DNA from: Litsea cubeba
Lineage: Eukaryota > Streptophyta > Magnoliopsida > Laurales > Lauraceae
Direction: 5' to 3'
NCBI GenBank assembly: GCA_012931725.1
Contig: CM022949.1
Coordinates: 10,876,966-10,940,965 of the forward strand
DNA: 64,000 nt
Both the position numbers and the translations under genes were made by a program. This document shows positions 1 through 14,660 of the stretch, piece by piece. The notes under the pieces are model-generated. The model saw only the letters and a list, made by a program, of their open reading frames with translations, was not told the DNA's origin and ran no database searches. Position 1 is the stretch's first letter; each line of letters begins with the position of its first letter.

Positions 1-2495
1 GAGTGTCCTGCATGTAACACTTTGTAGGCATTCATACCTTGAAAGTCAATGATGTCTCATAGAACCTAGAGGGGAGAGAGAGCTTGCCATGCTACTTCAC
101 GTGCTGTGGATAACTGATTTTAGCATGATGTGAGTTGTTGACCTTATTAGTTTCTGAAACTTTCTTTAACACAGGACTTGTAAGAATTGTGAATGCATGA
201 TTGAAGGATATATGCATTAATTTTTGGATAAGGCAATATAAGCTCGCCGTGCTACTTCATGTGCTATGGATAACTGACTGATTTTAGCATGATGGCAGAA
301 TTTGTTTGCCGAAACCTCAATTGAAGGATTCTCAGAGGCTAACCCCTTTGATGATGGGTGCCCTTTTTAATCATCTTTCAGTGTTCTTCAATTTTCATTT
401 GCATGGATGGAGAAGGTGGCTATGAACTAGGCTGTGGAGCTTTGTCAACATAATTATTACTTGCTCATATTAAAGAAATTGATGCTGTTTCCTTTTCAAT
501 TGTTAGAATTGGCTAATTTGGTGTTGGAAGTTTTAGATGATAATTACCCTTCTAGATTGATAATATTGTATGAGTTTAAAGGAGCTATTTGTTTATCCAA
601 CTCTTCAAATAAAATAAAATAATGGCTAGGTGACAATTATTTTGAGCCCATGATCATTCTTAAAGAGCACAGATGTTCAAACGTGAAGGTAGCTAAAAAG
701 ATGGGTGGATTAGATTGATTTTCTCTTTCATCATAGCTATTGAACAGTAATTGTATTTTAACAGTTTTAGATGGAGTGGGCAACTTTTGGATCTTTGTTG
801 CGAGTAACCTTGCCATTCATTTTTGCTCCTTTGCTGGATGATGAGGTATGTCGGATGAACATGATCATCCAATATATAGGCCACCAAAGGTGGAGATTAC
901 TTGTTGGCTTGGTAAGTGTGGCAATTAGAGAACTTTTGCTGTAACTAATATCCACCATGTATCTTCTCTCCCCATGTGTTAGATCATTTGACCCAAAGTT
1001 CGGTGGATTAAATGTAGGATAGTTCCTATATTTGGATGAGAGATATGTTAGGATTTAAAAGGGAGAGAGATGTTAGGGACAGTAGTAGCATTGATATTGG
1101 GTTTTTGAATTAGAGAGAATTGGATGGTCCAAGAGTATGTTCATATATAATGCTAGATTAGTTGGGATTCAAATTCTGAGTTTAAATTTTATGCTGTCTA
1201 AAGATAGATTTCAGGGGATTGAATATAATAATAGGATGTTTCTCACAAAGACATCAAATGTGGAGTACCACTTGATAATAGATGGCGCTCGTAGGACTAT
1301 TTTCTCTTGTGCTCTTGTGCACTGCAGCCCATTAGACGCCAGTCATGGGCGAATAACTAAAATTCAAGTGGGACCCCTTTGGACATCCTTATATTCGTTA
1401 TATACCTGAATCTATAAGGAAGAATGTTCCCTTATGAATAGATTGTATATGAGGTCTATGCAGTGCAGCTCGTAAGGCCCACTTAGATGCATGTATATCA
1501 GTGAGAGAGTATGGTAGATGGAAATGTCTCTCCTTATGAACAAGAAGTCATAAAAAGAAAAAGACAGCCCCACCAAATTATCCTAGCCGCTAACTTAAAG
1601 TCTAATGACATCTTAACTCTAGGTATTTTTGAAATATAATCCAATGGTGAGTGATAGTTCCATGGTTATAATATTGGGCCTGATGTCAAATTATGAAATT
1701 CCCGAAGTATTATCGAAGGACTCTTATCAAAGGCAGGCCCAAGTGGGCCCCATAGGACTGGACTGCAAATACATGAGTCCTCTCTTAGGAGAATATTTTC
1801 CTATATATGGACAAGTCCATATCTTTCAAATGGTTATATATAACTATTATGCAAGAAATCATCCAATAAAATAAGCTGTAAAATCCATACATAATTTAAT
1901 GTGGGATCTCACGATTGGGCCTATAATATCACAATTGATTGTTGCCTTCCACTTTTGCCCGTTGTTAGACAATTGATGAGCACCTTTAACTAATGACTAT
2001 AGTACTGATTAAAAGATACCTTGATAAATGGCTAAAATAAAAGTTTTACCCTTTTTTTTTTCACTTCTGTTATAATCAATTCAGACCATCAATCTTCCTA
2101 CATTCTTATTAAAACTCTCTTTACTCATCATTATTTTTGCATAGTGGATATAGATTCTTACTCCTCCTGTCCAATTCAAACCTACCTCTCTCACTCTATA
2201 TCTCTCTAACCTGTTATCCTAAAAATATTGAAAAGATATTTGATTTCATTGATTTTCTCCGGGTCAAGGACTTGACTGTTTCAAAGCTACAACAAAACCA
2301 AGGAGTAACGTAACAACATGCATGCATTGTCAGTTACACTAACATGTAACGTGTATCCACGTTCAACGAATCACCCTAATAACGTGTATCCACATGAAGA
2401 GAAAGCCGTTTAAGCATGAAACAAATTAAACTCCTTTAATTTGTTCATATATATATATATATATATATATAAAAGGAAACCAAGAACTTATCAAA
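1..2495. other. Intergenic, no gene recognised
   Basis: I see no protein-coding homology on either strand in this AT-rich stretch; the open frames are short and look random. An (AT)n microsatellite lies at about 2447-2471, upstream of the lipid-transfer protein gene. Confidence 0.6.
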
Positions 2496-2724
2496 GGTGG
2501 ACCACACTTGCTCAAATGTAGCATGTCCCACCTATCCCAAAGATCCAGACATTCAAAATATCCATCTCACTCTCACCCACTCAAAAATTAAAGAGTCATT
2601 GCCAAAGTTAAGAGACCCAAAAGAGAAAGATGTGCATGGGAGCATGATATATCCATGTCAGGGATGTAATAGTGAGGATAAGCATATCTACAATAAAATG
2701 CCCCAAATGCCCCTGCCTTTGTTA

Positions 2725-2740
2725 TTATATATATATAAAC
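2725..2740 (+). promoter_or_regulatory. Probable TATA box of the LTPG gene
   Basis: A TATATATATAAA-type run lies about 140 bp upstream of the ATG at 2880, a normal TATA-to-start distance for a plant gene. The call rests on position and composition only. Confidence 0.45.
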
Positions 2741-2879
2741 ATGTCTATGTACCACCAACTCACAGTTCCACATATATCCAAACAGTATATGTGTTTCAAA
2801 GGAGTAGTATAGTAGTAGTTTTTCTTTTGGTTTTGCTGTTCTGTTCCATTTCTATTTCTAGCTCAAAGGAAACAAAACA

Positions 2880-4495
2880 ATGGGGAAACTCGTATGGGTG
2901 TTTTGTGTTTTGGGTGTATGGGCTGCTTGTAGTGCTGTTGCTGGTGCTGTGGGTGGAGTAGGTGATGATCCTTGCGTGCAAATTCTGGGTGGAATGTATG
3001 ATTGTATTGAGTATGTAACGAATGGCAGTAAAGTGAATAACCCGTCACCTCAATGTTGCCAAGAAGTGAAGCCAGTTCTGGAGCAGCATGCCGTGTGCCT
3101 CTGTGTGATCCTTGAGCCAGGCGCCGAAATCGCAGGAATTAAGATAAATGTTACTAGGGCCATGGGACTCCCTCCTACCTGTGGCCTTGCTCCTTTTAAC
3201 ACTAGCATATGTCAATGTAAATCCCTCCCATCAGGCTTTAATCCTTTCTTCCATTTTTCTCACTTTTCTTTTCCTTTGTTGATGTGTTGAAGTGGTGGTG
3301 TTTTATTATTATTATTATTGTTTGGGTTTCTTTTTTTATGATTTTGCTCCCTCTGTTGTGCTGCAGCACCTTCACCTGGTCCAAGTCCTCCTGGTCCAAC
3401 TCCTGGTATGCTCTTCCTCATTCCCTTCTTTCTCTTTCCTTTCTTACTTTTGTTAATAGAAAAAAAAATCCTGCTTCTTTCTTTTGATCTTGATTCTCTT
3501 TTAAGGGCTTTTGTGCTACATGTAATTAACTGAATTCCTAAGAATTCTAAGAAACGTATTTATAAAAGTGGTTAAAGTGGAAGAAATAAAGGGGAACCTA
3601 TTAGCTAATATGAGGGTGGCCCATCACAACCCATCACAATTTGAGTCTACATCTCAATTGAGTCACTGAAGCTATATCTCAATGTTTGTTCCAAACACTT
3701 ATATATATATATATATATATATATTTGCTCTTATCTTCAGTTGTCTTGTATCTGTTTTTCCTATCATTTAGGATAAAAGTGCAGATAAGTTGAAAAGATG
3801 ATTACAAATAATATGAGTTGTTCCCTTTGCTCCCACTGTGAGAGGGAGGGTAGAGAACCAAGGAAAATGAATTTTGGAGAGATGGAAAATGAATATGCAT
3901 TACCCTAGTAATAAAAAAAAAATCCCAATTACATCGTATCTGTTGTCTAAAATAACACAAATCTAATCAAGTATTATTCGTAAAAGGGAATTTAATCTAT
4001 AATAATAGAAAATCAAGTCACAATATAATACTAGCCTTACACAACATTCTTAGTAGGATATTCTCTATTACTTTGGTTTGATTGTGAATTCAATTCTAGG
4101 CATGGCCCCTTATAAGAACCATAAGAACCAATGCAGGGCTCTTTTTTTCAATTTCATGTGACCTGCCACCCAACTCAATTTGGCCCTTTTTATTTGGGTT
4201 CTGATTGACATTTCAGACCTCATTAATAAATTAGTTGAGATCACAGACTCCAAATATTAATCATAATCATTAATTTCCTTTTAGTATCCTTTTTTTTATT
4301 TTTTTCATTGTTGTCTCTACAGGTCCATCTCCAGCTCCATCGCCTCCGGCACCAGTCCCAGTCCCGGCCCCTATCCCACCATCACCAACAGCCCCAGTTC
4401 CATCATCTTCAGAAGCTCGCAGTGCTGGAATGTTATCGGTTTCGATCGTGGTGGCTCTGTTTACTTTTGCAGTAGCTGTAGGCTCTAATGTTTAA
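2880..4495 (+). CDS. Non-specific lipid-transfer protein-like, GPI-anchored (LTPG/xylogen type)
   Basis: Three exons, 2880-3216, 3367-3405 and 4323-4495, all with GT-AG borders, give an intact protein of 182 residues. It starts with a hydrophobic signal peptide (about residues 1-26). An eight-cysteine lipid-transfer domain follows, with cysteines in DPC, YDC, QCC, CLC, PTC and ICQ contexts, which is the C-C-CC-CxC-C-C order of the family. A Pro/Ser/Ala-rich linker comes next, carried by the tiny exon 2 and the start of exon 3. The C-terminus is hydrophobic and ends in a short tail, as expected for GPI attachment. Family knowledge: such proteins sit on the outer plasma membrane or wall and bind lipids, with roles in cuticle or wall deposition. 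The small proline-rich middle exon and long second intron (3406-4322, with an AT microsatellite near 3702-3723) are typical. The exact subgroup cannot be decided from this sequence. Confidence 0.9.
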
Positions 4496-6610
4496 GAGAC
4501 TAATTATCTTTCCAGTAGAATGCATTAGTCGGATAATATCATGATTTTCATTGCATAGTTTAAGAACTTAGGCACCTAGTTTAAGACCTCTGCTTAGAAT
4601 TCTTTGATCCTTTTGTCTTTAGGGCTGCATGTTCTATTGAGATAAAATCAGTTGGGTTTTTATATTTTACTTGTGTGATTGTGTTTTCTTTCATTGTTTC
4701 CTCCATATCTTTACCCTTGGTAGATTTGGAATGAAGTTTGCTCTATTATTCATGGTAATTCTAATAAGGGTTTTGGACTCACGAGGGAATGGAATATGAA
4801 TCTGCAAGGCAACCGTGTATGATTTTTGGTCTCTGCATTTAATTTAATATTAATTACGGGAGACAGAAATTCTGCAACTATACTTTGTGGACGGTGGAAA
4901 TTGAAATTCCCACACATCCCGGACCAGTCGGGTGAAGATTCCACTTCACTTGTATCAGATGCTTAGAATCATCTGGACACCTACAAAATTTAGTCACATT
5001 CAAATCTTGACCATAGACTTCTCACATCTCTCCTCTGAGATAAAGTTTGTGTAGCAGAAAAACAAAAATCTTTTTGTGGATTTTTTGTCTGTGGTAATCC
5101 TTTTGTACTGGGAAGGACGTTTTGTGGAGAATGTTTTTCCCATACTCAACGCTAAACAGATTTCTATGAAGTACAGAACTGAAATTTGACCTTTTGCAAG
5201 GAAAATTAAATGAAACTCTTCTGGATTGGTTTTTTCTTTTCAGTCCTTCTTTTTCCTTTTGATGTGCACATTAAAAAATTTATTGTTTGGTTGGAATGGA
5301 AAAGCAGAATTCACCTCAGCTCAACCCACTTCATGCAGAAGCCAAATTAAGCATTTTTTTAATTTTTTTTTTTGGCACTATCAAAAAATCCTTGGCTTGG
5401 GCCTGTTTGTATGCAAAAATTATGAGAATTTTTGTTTTGGTGGGCCACCTGAAGTTAGTTTTATGATCTCAAATGGGCACTAAGCTCTATTCTCATTTCT
5501 GAAATTCAGTTTTATGAACTCAAATGGGCACTAAGCTCTATTCTCATTTCTGAAATACCATCAACACCCAAATAGTAGCATATAGGATATACCTCTCCCT
5601 CTTCTGTTCAATTATTTGTAAATCACCCTATAGGATCAACAGTTGCATAGAATCCGTGGCCTTTTTCTAAAAAATGTAGGAAAACCTCTCCTTAACCACT
5701 TTCCTAAAAATGTTAGAAGTGACCACTAGCTCATTTTGAGACCCAGCACCGTGTGTCAAAATGAGCTATTGCGGATGATTTGATACATTTGCTTGATTGG
5801 CCACTTTTAACAGATCATCCATAGGTGGAAATGAGGACAATCCATTGATGGTGGAGAATGGAGATCGAACAAGCAATTAGACAAAGATCAGAAATGGGAC
5901 CCAACAGTTGCTACTCATAAAAATGAGATGGCTACTATATCATCCACTAAATCTACGTCTATATTGCTAGTGAATTCCCTATTGTTTTTTTTTTTTTTTT
6001 TTCTAAAGAATGTCCGTATAGGATTATGCTATGCTAAGAGGTATTAACCCAGGGTCAATCCAAATCTCTCTCACTAACCTCTCATGAATTTGAAATCTAT
6101 TCAAATGAATTGATTCATATAAATTTTACCCAAAATCATATCTACAGGAGACCTTTTCATCTCACCATCCTCTCATAATTGGAATGCATTCAAGTGGATC
6201 TCCCACTAGACTTATGTATGAAGAATCTTAAAAGACCATGGAGTATATACAGAGAGGATGCGTTCAGTTAGCCAACTCCTTCCTGAACCAACTCCTTCCA
6301 AGCTCCTGCATATGATGATCGTGCAATCACCCTCCAAGCATCATTTCCAGTTGGATTTTAAAACTAAAAGCTTGAAATGTTATAGAACCATTAATTAGAG
6401 ACCTATTTGTTGTAACCAAATGCAGCTGCCCTTGATCCTATAGAGTTATCTATAATTTCATTTGTGTGTTTATACACTTAACTAGGTCAGAAATTGGTTA
6501 AACAGTGATTGGAGCCTATGGTCCTGTCACATCAAAGGTAATATGGTAAATCTATGATGCCACCGAATCCTCGAAAATAGGAATTTCAAATTGTTAAGAG
6601 TTACTGAAAT
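4496..6610. other. Intergenic, no gene recognised
   Basis: The first 100-200 bases are probably the LTPG 3' UTR. I see no coding homology beyond that. There is a 51-bp tandem duplication at 5461-5561 and a fold-back around 5712-5813 (13-bp arms at 5727-5739 and 5756-5768 inside weaker outer arms), possibly a MITE relic. Confidence 0.5.
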
Positions 6611-6617
6611 TAGATTG

Positions 6618-7507
6618 GATTTGATCTGATAAACCCAAAGAGGAACAAAAAAGACCACAATAAGGTAGTTATGAGGTAACAAGTGGTGAAGCAATCCTTT
6701 TCACCTGCTAATAAGAACAGGAAAGAAGTGATGTGAGAATGAGATGATGAATAAGAAGATCCAGACCCTTGGACGTGGGTCCATTTAAGCATCGGTCCAC
6801 CATCAAGATCAAGCACTAATAGTAAGAGACACATATCTAAACTTACTAAACCATATCCCATTTCATTAATGGTAAACTGGGATAATTACAATCAGAAGTA
6901 AGCGTGCTAGTAAATATACAGGTCCCAACCTCTTGTCTGATACAATATGGGCAGACGTAGGTAGGAGGTACATATAAGGCCTCTTGCATTCCATCAATCC
7001 CACATTTACCTCTTACAGCCTTCTAATAACCTAAAAAAGAAAAAACAGATTTGATATGATAAACCCAAAGAGGAACTGAAAAAACCACAATAAGGCAGTT
7101 ATGGGGTAACAACAGAATTAGATGGATAATAACTACATTCGTTGTGGTGAAGCAATCCTATTCACTTGCTTATAAGAACAGGAAAGAAGTGATGTGAGAA
7201 TGAGATGACGAATGAGAAGATCCTGACCCTTGGATGTGGGTCCATTTAAGCAACGGTCCACCATCAAGATCAAGCACTAATAGTAAGAGACGCATATATC
7301 TGAACTAACTAAACCATATCCCATTTCATTAATGGTAAACTTGGATAATTACAATCAGAAGTAAGCGTGCTAGTAAATATGCAGGGCCCAACCTCTGTCT
7401 GATACAATATGGGTGGACTTAGGTAGGAGGTACATATAAGGCCTCTTGCATTCCATCAATCCCACATTTACCTCTTACAGCCTTCTAATAACCTAAAAAA
7501 AAAAAAG
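6618..7507. repeat. Tandem duplication of the 3' flank of the inositol-phosphate synthase gene
   Basis: Two near-identical copies lie head to tail, about 6618-7047 and 7048-7507. Shared landmarks are TGATAAACCCAAAGAGGAAC at their starts and CCTTCTAATAACC at their ends. The second copy has about 30 extra bases near 7110-7141. The copy next to the stop codon at 7537 should be the 3' UTR and terminator region of the minus-strand gene. The gene may therefore have a spare polyadenylation region. Confidence 0.75.
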
Positions 7508-7536
7508 CCAAACATCCCATCTATTTCAATTTCTTT

Positions 7537-10125
<2,589 letters not shown>

Positions 10126-10164
<39 letters not shown>
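10126..10164 (-). repeat. GA/CT microsatellite in the 5' UTR, abutting the start codon
   Basis: About 19 CT units on the plus strand, so (GA)n in the transcript, ending one base before the ATG at 10124. GAGA tracts in plant leaders are known binding sites of BPC/GAGA-factor proteins; a role here is inferred. Confidence 0.8.
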
Positions 10165-10168
<4 letters not shown>

Positions 10169-10324
10169 TGCGGACAAAACGAAACTGACGAAGAAACGAA
10201 AGCCCTAAAAGAGTAAAAGAGATGAAGAAGAAGAAGAAGAGGAAACACTCTCTCTCTCTTACTCTCTTTCTCTCTCTAACTTGTCTTCTCTCTCTACGTT
10301 GTTCAAACTCTGGGCCTCCTCGGG

Positions 10325-10568
10325 GGAGTTAAATAGAGAGAAGTGGTGGTGTTGGGGGCACGTGTTTGATGTTGATTGGATGACAGAGGTTTTGCCCTTT
10401 TTGTTTGGCGTTTTCTGAGGGAAAATCCGAGCCATGCATGCAGTGGCCCCACAGAGATTTTGCTGTGGCCACTTGACCGATCGTGCGAGAGACGCGTGAA
10501 CGGAGATGCGACGTATGGGGACAGACGCCAGGCTCTTTTCACGTGGCTGGTGGAGGAGTCGCCACGTG
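10325..10568 (-). promoter_or_regulatory. Promoter of the inositol-phosphate synthase gene with three CACGTG G-boxes
   Basis: A TATA-like element (CTATTTAA on the minus strand) lies near 10328-10336, about 200 bp from the ATG. Three palindromic CACGTG cores sit upstream at 10359-10364, 10540-10545 and 10563-10568. G-boxes/ABREs of this form bind bZIP and bHLH factors in light and abscisic-acid responses; members of this gene family are known to respond to both. The activity of these copies is inferred. The MULE insertion begins 118 bp beyond the last G-box. Confidence 0.55.
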
Positions 10569-10807
10569 GACCTTCATGTGGGGCCTGTTGGGCAGGAGGA
10601 TGGTGCTGGAAGGATTCCATTTATTATTGTCTTTGTCTGTCAAAAAAGTGGAAATAAATTATTATTTTTTTCAACTTTTTTTCTAGAGAATTTTACCTGA
10701 AAAAGGACCCTAGTTGGTCACTCACCGGAAGAGGTCCCCATAGATAATATGTAACGGAATGGGTCTTCCCGCCAGAAAATATATTTTTTTTGCTTATTTT
10801 CTACAAG

Positions 10808-10857
10808 CGACGACGTCGTCACTTATAATAGTGGGTTAGTATCGACGTCGTCGCTTA
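10808..10857. promoter_or_regulatory. Left subterminal palindrome pair of the MULE (candidate transposase site)
   Basis: CGACGACGTCGTC at 10808-10820 starts 122 bp from the left end. A second, inverted near-copy (CGACGTCGTCGC) is at 10843-10854. The first motif mirrors one at the same distance from the right end. A TATA run follows at about 10861-10876 and probably drives the transposase transcript. Confidence 0.6.
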
Positions 10858-10935
10858 TGTTCTATATATATATATACATATCCCGTCACAGCTTCTTTTT
10901 CGTGGGATCCTTTTGAGCTGCCGACGAATAGAGAC

Positions 10936-10983
10936 GATGCAGGCGTCTTCCCCAACGGGTGGGCTTCTTTATGGAGGTTGTTG
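10936..10983 (+). other. Upstream ORF in the probable transposase leader
   Basis: A 15-codon frame (ATG at 10936, TGA at 10981-10983) precedes a good splice donor (AAGAG|GTAGGT, about 10997). The transposase ATG at 11547 comes one base after an acceptor (GCAG|A). This implies a non-coding first exon with an upstream ORF and a leader intron of roughly 550 bp. Inferred from splice signals only. Confidence 0.35.
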
Positions 10984-11546
10984 AACTCCATTAAGAGGTA
11001 GGTATATCGCTATTTATGTGTTCTTTCATGCATTAGCTACCAAAGATTCTGTGTTTCATGTTTACCCTTTTCAGAAAAGTTCATTAGGGCATTTGATATA
11101 CATTTTTTTGAGAAAAGTTTATTAAGGCTTTTGAGAAAGGTAACAACTCTGGCTGTTCTAAGGTTGTTTATTGTCACAACCCCTAGTTGAGAGCATATGA
11201 AGATTGTGAATCTACGTATTTGCACGTTAGGGTTAAACCCTTATAAGTAATATGAAGATGGGTACTCAAATACGTGCAGAAATCTTGGTGAATATGTCTT
11301 GTATAAAGTGGGAGCAAACACCAATAAAATGATTTCATTTTCACTCCTCATCTGTCAGTAACCCTAGGAAAAAAACAGTGTTAGGGGAGTTAACTTCTCT
11401 TGTGATTTTCTTCCTTGTAAATAGAAATAGAAATGGACAGTTTGACTCATACAATCATCTCTCTATTAGCATTATGTGAAAGGTGACCCTTGGACTACAT
11501 TTGCTAATACCAACAAATTAATATATGCTTTATTTGCGTCGGCAGA

Positions 11547-14310
11547 ATGACCAAGTCTGAGATTTCCATCATATTTCACTTTGATGGAGAGTTTGTCTTT
11601 GACATTATACGCCCGGTCTACAATGGTGGAAGACAGAAGATGAGGTCTCTACCTAAGACCTTAACATATGACATGTTGATGAATGAAGCCATTGCATTGT
11701 CTAATTGGGATGCAAATATGAAGGATGTAAGCATGAAATACCTTCATCACAATGGACTCGTTTTTTCGTTGATCAGTTTGGAAGATGAAAATGATATGCT
11801 GGGAATGTTGATGGCGTCTGGAAGTGAGCAACATGGGCTACATGTGTATGTCAACAGGAAACTACACGTTAATAACAAGAAACGCGAAGGCTCTAGGTAC
11901 GTATCTATGTTCTATTTTTTTTAAATATTTATATAGTTGCACTTGTCGTGCCTAACTTAAATTCTTGTCCATGCCTTGCAGAGAACGAGTGAAGGTTGGC
12001 TGTCCAAGTGCGAAGAAGAAAATGTGCAAAGGGATTTGCGAGATAAAAATGCCCACGTCTGGCCTAGTATTTCCCACCGTGGATCTCCATGAAAACGTTG
12101 ATATGCATTTCTCTACCTCATTGGATCCTCATGCAATAAATTGTTCTACAAGAGCTGTTTTTGATGTGGATGGTATAGATCGAGAGGCTGTTGATGCACA
12201 CGATGCTGTATGTGCTACTTTTGATATATCAATGGTTCGTGGAACTCCCTCTTCGATGATGGCTGGTAATAAACAAGGCACCGAAACCAATCATGATGCG
12301 AATCATTCATTTGATTTGGAAGATGTAAATTTTGTTGGCAATGAACAAGGAGCTGAAGTCATTCATGCTATGAATCATTCATTTAATATTGAAGATGTCA
12401 ATTCCGGGGGTAATGAACAAGGAGGTGAAACCATTCATGCTGTGGATCATTCACTTGCTATGGAAGATGTCAATTATATTGGTAATCAACAAGGATCTGA
12501 AACAATTCAGGCTGTGCTTCATTCAGTGGCTATGGGAGATATCAATTTTGTAGACACAATGGCCCCTCAAGATGTTATAGCCGATACTGGTACGGACTCA
12601 GCACGAGAAATGTGGGTAGGGCGTCAATTTCCTGATCGTGAAAGCTTCAGAAGATCTCTTGCGAAATTTGCAATTTATAACAATTTTACTCTACGACATG
12701 TGTCGACCAAGACGAAAAAAGTCACGGCACGTTGCAGAGATGATTGTTGTCCCTGGCGTATACATGCTTCCATCGTTGATTCAGGCCCGGAATTTAAGGT
12801 GCGGACTTATAACCCAAGACATTGTTGCTCAAAACCAATGATGGGAATGACACATCCCCAAGCATCCTCGAAACTTATTGAAGAGTTCATTGAAGACAGA
12901 GTCCGATGCAATAACCACTTGAAGCCAAAAGAAATTATGAATGAATACCAAAAGGAGTTTGGCACCCGTATCACTTATAGAAAAGCACATATTGCAAAAG
13001 AGATGGCCTTGCGTGTAGTTCGGGGATCATATGAAGAATCTTTTAAGATTTTACCTCTATATTGTAAAGAATTACACATGACCAATCCAGGTACTGTGAC
13101 TAATATCGACACGACTGTTGAAGACAGGTTTAGAAGATTCTTCTGGGCTTTCGGTCCTTGTATCCGATCATTCTGTTCGTCGATGAGGCCGATGATCGCT
13201 GTTGATGGGTCACATCTTCGCGGCAAGTATCCGGGTGTGCTTCTAGTGGCTGTCACCTATGATGGTAATCATAAGCTATTTCCTATAGCTTTCGCTTTGG
13301 CCGAGGCCGAACGTCGTGACAGTTGGGAGTGGTTTCTTGCCAACCTATCTCTTGCTTTGGGAAGTCCAACAAATTTGACTATTGTGTCTGATCGACAAAA
13401 GGGTCTTGTCCCGGCATTGGCCAACATCATTCCAAGCGCGATTCACTGCTACTGTTGTTATCACATTGCAGAGAACATTAAAACAGCCTTCTGTGATCGT
13501 GCCATTGTATTGAAATTCTGGCGGGCTGCCAAGTCTTTTAGACCATGTGAGTATGAGGCCTATATGAATGACATCATGTCTGTAGACCAAGGGGCGCATA
13601 ATTATATCAATGCCATTGGAAAACAACGTTGGTCAAATGCGTTTGTTGAGGGTCGGCGCTATGACATGATAACCAGCAACGCTGCCGAATGTACGAACGC
13701 GCTTTTAAAGGACATTAGGGTGCTTCCTATTACAAAGCAAGTTGAAGAAATCCGTGCGAAGTTGATGGAGTTCTTCCAGAGAAGACATCTCGAGTCACTG
13801 GATATTACATCGCGATTAACGCCCTATGCAGAGAAACTAATGAGCCAAGAGGCTGAAGACTCACGCCGCGTGCATGTACGTGTTGCCGGGCTCGTTGAGT
13901 TTCAGGTTCAATCAGCACAATTCATAGATATTGTGGATCTTGAACTGAAGAAGTGTAGCTGTCGTAGATGGGAAATAATGGGGATTCCATGCTGTCATGC
14001 ACTAGCAGCGATGAAAGTTAGGCACCTGAATCCGTATGACTATGTTGAGGATTGTTACCTAACAACTACTTATCGTGCTTCGTATAGTGAGGTCATTCAT
14101 GCCACTCGTGATAGCAGACAATGGGAACATACATCAAATGAAATCGTCTTGCCTCCACGTGCTACCAAACAACCAGGGCGTCCAAAGAAATCCCGGATTC
14201 GTGTTGAGGACAGAAATCGACAACGCAGGGTTGTTACTTGCTCTAACTGCAAACATAGGGGACATAACCGAAAGAGTTGTCGCAATCCACCATCAGATCA
14301 TGTTGCATAG
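11547..14310 (+). CDS. MURA-type transposase (PB1 - MuDR - MULE DDE - SWIM - CCHC)
   Basis: Two exons, 11547-11896 and 11982-14310, give an intact protein of 892 residues. Residues 1-105 resemble a PB1 domain. A low-complexity segment of four degenerate 25-residue repeats (NEQG.E..HA..HS...EDVN, plus-strand 12265-12545) follows. A MuDR N-terminal zinc-type domain begins near MWVGRQFPD, with CRDDCCPWRI. The catalytic domain has Asp525 (AVDGSH), Asp587 (IVSDRQKG) and a likely Glu686 (NAAECTNA), matching the DDE triad of the family. A SWIM zinc finger follows (Cys775, Cys777, Cys787, His789), then a CCHC zinc knuckle (about 870-883). It should cut and join the ends of this element and of related non-autonomous copies in the nucleus. 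All expected domains are present and no frame breaks are seen, so it is probably functional. Confidence 0.95.
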
Positions 14311-14320
14311 ATCCAACTAG

Positions 14321-14645
14321 CATATCTTGTCAATATCATACTTTTGAGGGGTAGAAATACTTTTTTTGGGTGTCTTTCTAGCATACCTTGTACATATCCA
14401 TTGATGTGGATCATACTTTTGTGGGATAGAAATACTTTATGTTGGGGTGATTTGATAGCATACCTTGTACATAGCCCCTGCTGTGGATCATACTTTTGTG
14501 GGGTAGCTTTCTAGCATATCTTGTGCATATCCCTTGATGTGGATCATACTTTTGTAATACAACTTTATATATAACAGTTTCAACAAATTTGTTATCAACT
14601 TTTATCAACTATGTCACTATTTTTGTTATCAACTTTTATCAACTA
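14321..14645. repeat. Short degenerate tandem repeats 3' of the transposase
   Basis: About four copies of a roughly 70-80 bp unit recur between 14321 and 14560 (landmarks AGCATA.CTTGT.CATAT and GATGTGGATCATACTTTTGTG). Two copies of a TTATCAACTTTTATCAACTA unit follow, up to 14645. They fill the 3' UTR/terminator region before the palindrome array. Confidence 0.7.
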
Positions 14646-14660
14646 TTGTCACCATATCCC

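Noticed and set aside
2497..2961. 154-residue plus-strand open frame
   Set aside because: It overlaps the promoter, leader and start of the lipid-transfer protein gene in another frame and has no recognisable domain.
5727..5768. Possible microRNA hairpin
   Set aside because: A 13-bp perfect stem is too short, and the outer arms are too imperfect; more likely a MITE relic.
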